64,000 nucleotides of DNA from Garcia nutans (lineage: Eukaryota > Streptophyta > Magnoliopsida > Malpighiales > Euphorbiaceae), in NCBI GenBank assembly GCA_947685225.1, contig CANTUV010000004.1:19251001-19315000 (forward strand), in the 5' to 3' direction. The position numbers and the translations under genes are program-made. Each line of letters begins with the position of its first letter. Position 1 is the stretch's first letter. Positions 1-8,989 of the stretch are shown in pieces. The notes beneath the pieces were generated by a model, which was not told where the DNA came from, did no database searches, and saw nothing but the letters and a program-made list of their open reading frames with translations.

Positions 1-28
1 GAACAATGATTTTGATTTTGATTTTAAT

Positions 29-3000
29 TTGTCTACTTTGTATGAGGATGATGATGTTTTCTTTTCCAAAATGAATGCAATAAAGCCTGATTTTGCTTAC
101 TTGTGTGATGTTTCTCCTGATGGTTGTATACATTCAAATAGTAGTTACATGAGCATCTTTAATATTAATTCTGTTAATACACAATCATTAAATTTGGGAA
201 CAACTAAAAATCCTAAAAACATTAGCATAACATCCGACCTTACTCCTGATGAGAGAGAGAGATTTGAAAAAATATTCAAAAGATATGAAGAAGTGTTTGC
301 TTGGTCTTGTGAAGATATGCCTGGAATAGATCGAGACATAGCCAAGCATCATGTTCCAACTCACACTCACATAAAACCTGTCAAACAAAAGCTTAGGCGA
401 TTAAGACCTGAGTGGGCTGAATTGGTTAAAGAAGAGGTCACTAAGCAAATACAAGTGAAGTTCCTTGAAGTGATAGAATACCCAGATTGGCTAGCCAACA
501 TAGTACCCGTGCCAAAGAAAGATGGAAGAATAAGGGTCTGTGTGGATTTGAACAAGGCTTCCCCCAAGGATGATTTTCCTTTACCTCATATAGATGTTCT
601 CATTGATAGTGCAGTCTCTAGCGTGCTACTCTCATTTGTAGATGGATTTTTCGGATACAACCAAGTGTTAATGGCCCAAGAGGATAAAGCTAAAACTGCT
701 TTCATTACTACATGGGGTATATTTTGTTATAGGGTGATGCCATTCGGCTTGAAGAATGCTGGAGCAACTTACTAAAGGATGGCCACCACATTATTCCATG
801 ACATGATGCACAAAGAAGTTGAAGTATCTGTTGATGATATGATGGTTAAGTCAGATACAAGGGAGCAACACTTCCAAAACATAGAATTATTCTTCGATAG
901 AGCTTTGAAATATAAGCTCAGATTAAATCTGAAGAAGTGTGTATTCGGTGTTACTTCAGGCAAATTATTGGGACATGTAATTGGTCCGAATGGTATTGAG
1001 ATAGATCCTGACAAAGTCAAAGCAATCAGGGATATGCCAGCCCCAAAGACGGAGAGAGAAGTTCGGGATTCATTGGTAAACTACAGTACATTAGCAGATT
1101 TATAGCAAAGCTCACAACAATTTGTGAGCCTATCTTCAAATTGCTTAGAAAGAATCAGCCGGTCATATGGAATGAAGAATGTCAAAAGGCCTTTGATCGA
1201 ATAAAAGAGTATTTGTTGAATCCACCTGTTTTGAAACCACCTAAACCCGGCAAACCTCTATTACTATACTTAGCAGTAGAAGAAGAGTCGATAGGAGCCA
1301 TGCTAGCCCAAGCAGATGAGTCAGGGATTGAGCATGTTGTTTACTATTTGAGTAGAAAGCTTCTACCTTATGAAATTAAGTATAGTGTCATTGAAAAGAC
1401 ATGTATAGCCGTGGTTTGGTCTTCTAAGAAGTTGCGTCATTACTTTCAATCGTATAATGTGCATGCAATTTCCAGGTTGGACCCAATGAAGTACTTAAAG
1501 GAGATACCTTCTTTGATTGGAAAATATGGTCGATGGTTGATAATATTAGAAGAATTTGAGATTGAGTATGTAACCAGGAAAACGGTCAAAGGTAGAGCGG
1601 TGGTAGAATTCCTGGCCCAACAACCATTACCAGATAGTGAAGAAGTAATCTTGGAATTTCCAGATGAACATTTAGAAGTAATTGAGGTACAAGGGTGGAA
1701 AATGTATTTTGATGGAGCAGTAAACAGTAAAGGAGCAGGTTTGGGAGTTATACTAGAATCGCCCAAAGGGGAACTCATCCCTTTAGCCAAAAAATTAAAA
1801 TTTAGGGCAATCAAAAATATGATGGAGTACGAAGCTTGTATTTTCGGTTTGGAAACCCTAATGATTATGAAGGTGGATAAGGTGGAAGTTTATGGCGATT
1901 CATTGCTAGTTGTATCCCAAGTAAATGGAGAATGGGAGTTAAAAGAAGAAAAATTGAAACCATACCACCATTACTTGACCATGATGAAGAAGAACTTTAA
2001 GGAGTGTAGGTTTATATGCCTATCAAGGGAAGAAAATCAGATGGCTGATGCCCTAGCCACATTGGCTTCGGTATGGGAAAACCCTGTTAGCCTATTCCTT
2101 AAGCCTCTAATCTTAACCAGTTCATCAACTCCTTGCTATGAATATGAAATAATCATGGAAATTGATACGGACCATGATGCATGGTATGATACTATAAGAT
2201 AATTTTTGGAGGAAAGAGAATACCCGCCGGGAGCAACGAAGAAAGAGAGAAGAGCCATAAGGAGGTGGTCATTGCAATACATCACCTTTCATAGAGAGTT
2301 ATATCGAAGATGGCCTGATGGAGTGCATTTAAGATGTTTAAGAAAACCTGAAGTGGAGCGCATCATGTCAGAAATACATGCGGGAAGTTGCGGTCTGCAC
2401 ATGAGTGGTTTGGCCCTAGTTAAGAAGGTTATTCGACAAGGTTACTATTGGTTGATCATGGAGAGAGACTGTATTGAGTTTGTCAAGAAGTGACAACAAT
2501 ATCAGATGTATGGTAACTTGAATCACATGCCTCCTAAAGAACTACATTCAATGTCTTCACCCTGGCCATTTGCCACCTGGGGTATCGACATTATAGGAGA
2601 GATACATCCGACAACTTCAAATGGTCACCGATTCATTATGGTAGCAGTAGATTATTTTTCAAAATGGGTCGAAGCTGAATCCTTCAATAAACTGGGTGTA
2701 AGCCAAATGGCTAGGTTTATTGAAAAGAACCTAATTTGCAGATACGGAGTCCCGCATAGTGTGATATCAGACAATGGGGTACAGTTTCAAGGAGCAGTTA
2801 AGGATTTATTCTCCAAGTACCACATCCATCATCATCGATCCTCTCCTTATAGACCAAAGGCTAATGGTGCAGTAGAAGCAACAAACAAGACAATTAAGCA
2901 AATTCTGTCCAAGATGACCAAGACTTATAGGGATTGGTCAGAGATGCTTCTGTTTGCTTTGTGGGGATATAGGACAAGTGTGCGAACACCTACTGGAATG

Positions 3001-3426
3001 ACATTATTCTCTTTGGTTTATGGGATGGAAGTAGTGTTGCCTATTGAAATTGAGATCAAGTCATTAAGAGTAGTCTTGGAAGCTGAACCGCCTGAAATAG
3101 AATGGGTAGCAAGAAGATACACACAGTTAGCTCTGCTAGAAGAGAGAAGGTTAAAAGCACTATACCATCACCAACTGTATCAAAAGAAGATAGCTCGGGC
3201 CTACAATAGAAGGGTTAAGATCAGAAAATTCAGAGTTGGGGATTTGGTGTTGAAGCAGTGTATGCCTAATGTATCTGATCCAAGAGGGAAGTTTAGACCT
3301 AGCTAGGAAGGGCCATACGTCGTGAAACAAGTCATGAGCAAAGGTGCGGTGAACTTGTTAAACATGAACGGGAACGAATTTAGTGAGCCAGTAAATATTG
3401 ACAGGTTGAAGAGGTTTTATGTATGA
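29..3426 (+). pseudogene. pol: Element A pol: RT, RNase H, second RNase H, integrase (decayed)
   Basis: Polyprotein for cDNA synthesis and integration. The RT region begins near 378 (KPVKQKLRRLRPEW) and has VPKKDG, MPFGLKNAGATY and an active-site box reading SVDD instead of the usual YVDD. About three residues seem lost from the CVDYRDLNKA motif. RNase H spans about 1240-1570. The second RNase H begins at about 1695 with MYFDGA and includes YGDSLLV and the end motif MADALATLAS. Integrase follows: a decayed HHCC finger near 2370-2500, then the D,D,E core with GIDIIG, SDNGVQF and NGAVEATNK (about 2580-2890). The tail ends at a TGA/TAG-free run to the stop at 3424-3426 after RLKRFYV. In-frame stops lie at 774, 2200, 2491 and 3304. 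A one-base deletion near 1075 shifts the frame. Protease and gag are outside the window. It cannot make an active enzyme. Confidence 0.9.
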
Positions 3427-3838
3427 TATGAAAAGTAAAAAAAGAAAGAGCTCACTAGGTTGAAAACCCAAAAGGGCGGCCTAGGCAAAAGTTAGGGCAG
3501 TCCGCTTGTTCCGAAAACTCAAAAGGGCGGGCTAGGCAACAATTAGGGCTAAATGAGAGAAAATCGTCAATTAGAAAACCCGAAATGGCTAATTGGAAAT
3601 AGGAGTAATCTTGTGTATGCTGGCTTTATGTTTGGTTGCTCCCCAATTTAATAAAATAGAATTAATGTTAAAATTTTTCTATGTGCACTGTTATAAGTAT
3701 TTGACAAGATATGGATGAAATAAATAAACACAATAGAGAAAGTTGATGACAAATTATAAATGGAAAAGAAGCATCTTTTATTACTTTAATTATTTTTTCA
3801 TCCTAACAATACACTTTCTGAATTGACAAATGTAAAAT
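3427..3838 (+). other. Spacer between convergent pol and antisense gene, element A
   Basis: Non-coding interval between the end of pol (+) and the end of the DUF7745-like pseudogene (-). It holds a cluster of three hairpin units at 3455-3595 and AT-rich sequence with no open frame of note. Two genes converge here, so transcript ends for both strands should lie in this stretch (inference). Confidence 0.6.
3455..3595 (+). repeat. Hairpin array after pol, element A
   Basis: Three related hairpins at 3455-3484, about 3502-3535 and 3568-3595. Each has an inner motif GAAAACCC, a short A-rich loop and GGGC or a variant, closed by an outer stem. The outer stems differ: CTAGG with CCTAG in the first and CAATTAG with CTAATTG in the third, so complementarity is kept while sequence changes. 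Each of the first two is followed by a GGCAA..TTAGGGC linker. The same family recurs at 4287-4448 and 44384-44465. Confidence 0.75.
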
Positions 3839-4956
3839 CTATGGCAATAGATAAGTGTGACGTGCAGGCCATCTTTGCCTCAGCCGATCCAAGTAGGCTT
3901 CAGTCAAGCAAGGCATGTCTAAGATGGGAGCAAAGTCAGGATCACGAGGCTCAGCTCCATACTGACGCCCAAGTCGGCGAGGATCATAGCATGTACCTTG
4001 ACGAAGAGCAGCAAGGGGAATGTACATCAAGTATGTCCGCATGGTGATACGAGAAATCTTCCACCAAGGTACCAACCAATGGATATTGACTTTGGAACGT
4101 GAGTGGATCCAGTCAACCCAGTCAGCATATGAAGAAGCAGGATGGAGTAGCTTCCTAGCAGAATGATGACGTGGCAGGTATCTAGCAAAATCCATGGATG
4201 GAGTATCAAGCAAACAAAGATGCTCCTGAAATCAAACTGTGAAGAAAGAATTAAATTAAAAAAGAAAAATTAAAAAAAAAGGTCTGCTAAGTTGAAAACC
4301 CGCAAGGGCAGCTTAGGCAAAAATTAGGACAGCTCGCTAGTTCTGAAAACCCATATGGGCGGACTAGGCAAAAATTAGAGCAATAAATAAGAGAATAAAA
4401 AAGAGAAAAAAGAAAACCTAAATTGAAAACCCAAAAGGGCAGTTTAGGTAATTACCTGAAGCAACAACGGACTCCCAGTTAGTCTCTTTGACAATCCCAA
4501 TTTAAATCGGTCTAATCCAACTAAGGTCTCGGCTAAGATCATAGGTACCGGCGACAAGCCTCCTTCCATTTGGTCCATAATATCCAATACTCGTGGATCA
4601 ATATCGCCGTCGGAAGAAACAAACAAGAATTGGCCGAGCAAGCAAAGGCAGAGCATGCGTCCCCATGCCTTAGTAGGGGCCAAATGAGAGAGACAAAAGT
4701 CAATCAAAGGAGCATGTAGAATTTTTTCACCTCTCATCAATCGAAGAACTTCGGGTTTTGAAATTTGAAATAACATCTGCATCTTCTATTGAGTCTTGGA
4801 AATCAATATGGGTAATGCCATTTGTTGACTATTTGGATATCCAAGGATGGCCTCAAATTCTTTAATCTAGGGACATATTTCAAAGCCATTAATTTTAAAT
4901 ACCCTAGAATCCATATCCCAAAAGGAAGCCATGGCATGTAAGAAGGAGTGGTTCAT
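3839..4956 (-). pseudogene. Antisense accessory gene of element A, DUF7745-like, two exons
   Basis: Minus-strand gene between pol and the 3' LTR. Exon 1 reads from ATG at 4956 to 4456, with two in-frame TAG codons near 4868 and 4788. A donor CAG|GTAATT follows at 4455. Exon 2 runs from 4225 (after TTTCAG) to the stop at 3839 and is open. It aligns by eye with the B gene at 42842-44165: LHAMASFWD against LHACIRFWD, MILAETLVGLDR against MILAETIQSLDR, and the same donor after an LLLQ/IILQ motif. Exon 2 has RITMRTYLMYIPLAALRQGT, which resembles the conserved second half of plant DUF7745 proteins (family name recalled, not searched). The N-terminal ~35 residues seen in B are missing or frameshifted; decayed sequence continues to about 5072. 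Function unknown. Confidence 0.7.
4287..4448 (-). repeat. Hairpin array inside the intron of the antisense gene, element A
   Basis: Three more hairpins of the post-pol family at 4287-4316, 4337-4367 and 4417-4448. Outer stems are CTAAG/CTTAG, CTAGT/ACTAG and CCTAAA/TTTAGG, around a shared GAAAACCC..GGGC core. The middle one contains the perfect palindrome CCCATATGGG. They fill most of the intron (4226-4455). Confidence 0.75.
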
Positions 4957-5444
4957 TTAACATTTTGAAAACATTTTAAAACATCAAGTTTTTACCATGA
5001 ACTTTGCTTCCAATGAATGGCATCCATATTTTTAAATAGAATTTTTATTCTCTTTAAATGATGCTCTGTCATGGTGAATAAATGAAGAAAAAATTAAAAT
5101 TGTTCAAGGGGGGTCTTCACGTTGAAAGAGAAAGAATTTTGGTTTATGTATTAAAATATGGCATGAAGGGTGATTTATATAGAAGAAACAAACCTTTTTC
5201 CAAAAGTGAAAAGGAAAAGATAATGGGAAAAGGTAAGACCATATGGCATAAGGAAAGGAATTGGTCACAATTTCCTTTTCCACTTTGGATTTGGTTAAGC
5301 AAACGATTATGTGCTGTGATATAAAAAATATATAAAAAAAGTGGTGCTGTAATGAAAAAAAAAAAAGATTTACAGTCAAGAGGCAAATTGTATATTTTTT
5401 ATTATTGTACAATATTTTACAATTGCTACAATATTTACATATTA
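4957..5444. other. Non-coding spacer between two antisense genes of element A
   Basis: AT-rich sequence that would hold the 5' end and promoter of the DUF7745-like gene and the 3' flank of the mobile-domain gene. A purine run at about 5098-5112 is not followed by an LTR-like TG terminus. No LTR boundary and no supported gene were seen. Confidence 0.4.
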
Positions 5445-7786
5445 CTAAGAGGGTGGTGGTGGGTCATCAAATAAAGCCCTGAAAAAGTCGTCGACTGTTG
5501 GAGGAGGGGGCAAATTACTCATCCCGGGATCACCCAAAGTAGAAGCGGGATCACCCGAAGCAGAAGCACTAAAATCCCTGTTGCCTTGGAGTTCCGATCT
5601 GTCATGGTCTTCATCAGAAGCAGACGAAAGGATCTCATGTTCATCAGTCTGGGGGCCTCTTGATGAAGAAGCGCCGGGATCCCTCATCCCCCGAAATCGA
5701 AAGTTTCAAAAATTTTGTTCGGATTGATGATACAAACTTTCAAAATGAGAAACCTGCTAACGACTTGCAGCCAACTCTTCTTGAAGTTTCTTATTTTGTT
5801 CTTTGAGCATCCGCTGTGAGCCAAAGAGGAAAAGGTAAGAGCATACATAATCATGCATACATGTAGCATAAATTACCATGAAAAGAGGAATGTACCAGGT
5901 AATTCATGTCAATGCCCTGCGGGTGAGATGGCATATCTGGCGGGCTAAAATGGGCAAATGAAGGGGCAGTAAAAGAAGGTCCAGCCTCATGATCAAATTA
6001 GCCAACAGCCTACAGTAATCATTAAAGAGTCAAAAAAGAAAGAAGCAGTTGCAAGGGAAAAGTGGTAAAAGTTTTACCTGAGAAGTACTAGCCCCAAGAT
6101 GTGGAACGGACTCTCCTACATCTCCGTGATGTTCCTCTTCATTTCTACCCTCATTTTTGTCAGAAATCTCCCGCACACCAACAGGAGATACATCAAAGTT
6201 CAAGAGTCTTATTTGAATAAAACGGGTATAAAATGGGCCCGGTAAATGGAGAAATGACTCGGCATCATAATCATACCGAGCTGACCACCATGCATCCTCC
6301 GGCATTGACATAATATTTAAAGTATATTCTGGGATTTGCATCAAAAACCTCCGCTGCTCTGGACCAAGAAACCATTCATAAACTCTCTCTCCCCGAGAAA
6401 CCAGCCACTAGACACTGGGCCAGCAATAATTAGGCGAGAATTTTGGAAAGACAGTGTAGCCCTCATCAAAGGAGACCAGTTTGCTCACTCTTCTGGGCTC
6501 CACCAGGCCAAATTCACCTGCGAAATAACATAAGGTAAATAAAACTTTCACATAAAATTTAAAGCATACTAATATTATTTTACCTGGTCCCAAGTTAAGC
6601 GGCTCAACACATAGCGGTGAATATGCACATGATGAGAGCCGGGAATGTCCACACGATCGGACAACCATAAATTTAATCTCGGATACCCAATTCTCTCTCA
6701 GGAAATACCGGGTACCCTCACAAGGTTATGTTCATATGCCCATACCTACAAAAATGATAGTAAAGATCAAATTCATGCAAGAAAAGAGTGGAAATAACAT
6801 TGGTGAAGGAAAAGAATACCTCGACAACCGCCATCAAGCCGACAAAAGACTTCTTGTTTTGACAAAGCTTATCTAGATCATGGTAAAGACACGCGAGACC
6901 AGATTTGCCCCAGCCCGAAGATGGAACCATTCTAAGATAAGAAAGGGCATTCAACACTGACAAGTGGATGGAGAATTCAGTGCTGCCTAAGATGGTCGAC
7001 CCGAGCAGATATAACAAAAATCCTCGAGCATACTGTTCGGTCGTGTCTCTGCCAACCCGTCCTTCGTAGTTCATCCAATAACTACGAATTGGCTCGATTT
7101 TTATCTTAAATGGCCCTTTTATATGATGGTTCCATACCAATTAATTTCTGAATTTCTTCAAATGTTAAAATATCATTGGTCAGAGGAATCGGTTCACCAT
7201 CATATCGAAGGCCGGTTATGACAGTAAAATCGACCGGACCAATTGTCATCTCTCCAATAGGCAAGTGAAAAGTGTGGGTTGTATCCAACCATCTCTCTAC
7301 AAGCGCCTGGACTATGCTCCAATCTATCTGATATTCCTCATATGGAAATTGTAAGATGAACTGCTCAAAGCCGCAATCTCGGATAATCTTCCTTACCCGA
7401 GAAGGCACTACATCATACCATTGTCGAGCTTTGTAAATACACCCTCCAGCCCGAACAACACAACGATCATACTAACACAGACCCAGGTAAGTTAATACCA
7501 GGTAAATACATATTATTCTATCCACTTAAATTAATTTATTTTTCACAATAACAAATAATAACAAAAACAACAAAATATAAAAAATATAAAAAAAATAAAA
7601 AATATATATATAACAAAAAAAATCAATCAAGAAATAAAAAGAGGAAAAAGTAATTACCTCACTCTTTTGGTTGGAACTGCGATGGAGCAGCATCCCGGCT
7701 AGTATATCTATATTTTCGTCTTCATGATGCCAAATAAACTCTAATAACTCAGCTTTAGAATGAGTCCCTGACCTCAAAGCATGCAT
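5445..7786 (-). pseudogene. Antisense plant mobile domain (PMD) gene of element A, multi-exon, broken
   Basis: Minus-strand gene. Exon 1 is 7786-7658 (ATG, then HALRSGTHSKAELLEF) and ends GAG|GTAATT. Exon 2 is about 7471-6820 and carries the PMD signature ERWLDTTHTFHLPIGEMT then GLRYDGEP. Further exons are likely at 6745-6584, about 6530-6079, about 6012-5895 and from 5818, each bounded by AG and GT. The last exon encodes a short coiled coil (KLQEELAAS) and an acidic, proline-rich C-terminus with DDFFRALFDD. PMD proteins are plant proteins related to MAIN/MAIL silencing factors and are also carried by transposons (known). Breaks: a frameshift near 7110, a stop in exon 3 after RVPGIS, and stops near the 3' end. 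Exon limits other than exons 1-3 are approximate. Confidence 0.75.
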
Positions 7787-7914
7787 TGTTTTTGAAAAAT
7801 ATATGCTAAAATTGACAAGAAATTTGAGAGAATTACGAAATTGAAAGTGAAATTGTGAAATGAAATGAAGAATCAGCTCCTTTATGTAGAGAAACGGCAA
7901 GCAAAACAACAAAA

Positions 7915-8165
7915 TTCAAAACTGTTCATGAATAGTAAAATTTACTATTCATGAATAGTATTACTATTGATGAATAGTAAATATTACTATTTATGAATAG
8001 TATTAATATTGATAAATAGTAAATTTTACTATTTATAAACAGTATTACTATGGATGAATAGTCAAAATACTATTTTCAATAGTAAATACTATTTGATACT
8101 ATTTGTGAATAGTAAATTTACTATTTATAAATAGTAAATAGTGCATGAACAGTGACTGCAGAGTA
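7915..8165. repeat. ACTATT/AATAGT palindrome cluster upstream of the PMD gene
   Basis: About a dozen variants of ACTATT(C/T)ATGAATAGT. The first is a perfect inverted repeat with 13-base arms (CATGAATAGTAAA and its complement) at 7927-7939 and 7941-7953 around one base. The cluster starts about 130 bases upstream of the PMD start codon, so it could be promoter sequence for the antisense gene (inference) or only a slippage product. Confidence 0.7.
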
Positions 8166-8284
8166 AATAAATAGTAAATTCAATTATTCACTTTAATCAT
8201 TCAAATAATTATGGGTATATAAATACTTTTACACCCAGGGGCAATAAGAAGACATATGCATAAAAATTAGCCAAAGTTTTTGAA

Positions 8285-8935
8285 ATAAAAAAATTATTAG
8301 CTCGGGTCCAAAACCCAATTTTTCTTTAGGTCAAGAACCTAGAATTATCCTTGAGTCTAGAACTCAAACCGGGTCCAAAATCCAAATATTTTTTAGGTCC
8401 AGAACCTAGAATTATCCTAGAGTCTAGAACTCGAACCGGGTCCAGAACCCAAATTACCATTAGGTCTAGGACCTAGAATTTTTCTTAGGTCCAGAATCTA
8501 GAATCTCTTCTAAGTCCATAACTTAGCTCGGGTCCAGAACCCAAATTTTTCTTAGGTCCAGAACCTAGAATCTCTTCTAAGTCCAGAACTTAGCTCAGGT
8601 CCAGAACCCAAATTTTCCTTAGGTCCAGAACCTAGAATCTCTTCTAAGTCCAGAACTTAGTTCAGGTCCAGAACCCAAATTTTCCTTAGGCCCAGAACTT
8701 AGCTCGGGTCTAGAACCCAAATTTTTCCTAGGTCCAGAACCTAGAATCTCTTCAAATTCCAGAACTTAGCTCGGGTCTAGAACCCAATTTTACCATGAGG
8801 TCCAGAACCTAGAATTATTTCTAAGTCCAGAACTTAGTTCGGGTCCAGAACCCAAATTTTTCTTAGATCCTTGAGTCCAGAACTCGAACCGAGTCCAAAA
8901 CCCAAAACCTCTACCAGCTCAAAAATTAAGTCTTG
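8285..8935. repeat. Minisatellite of mini-hairpins before the polypurine tract, element A
   Basis: Tandem repeat with a ~67-base higher-order unit made of three ~22-base subunits. Almost every subunit is a small hairpin with constant loop CCAGA (or CTAGA, CCAAA). Four stem types alternate: GGGT/ACCC, AGGT/ACCT, AAGT/ACTT and GAGT/ACTC, often extended to 5-6 pairs (for example CTAGGT/ACCTAG). Roughly 25 subunits are visible. Two stem positions covary between subunits. No coding potential. Confidence 0.85.
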
Positions 8936-8977
8936 TTGCTTTTCACTCTCTTTCATTGAAGTTTCAGATCATTCAAG

Positions 8978-8989
8978 CAGGGGGCAAAC
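8978..8989 (+). promoter_or_regulatory. Polypurine tract of element A
   Basis: The G-rich run GCAGGGGGCAAAC immediately precedes the TGTAGACCC terminus of the LTR. It is the expected primer for plus-strand DNA synthesis. Confidence 0.8.

Noticed and set aside
4444..4782. Host gene on the minus strand
   Set aside because: Same domain and exon border occur in element B at the same place relative to pol, so it is element cargo.
5098..5112. Polypurine tract marking another element end
   Set aside because: No TG LTR terminus or LTR-like sequence follows.
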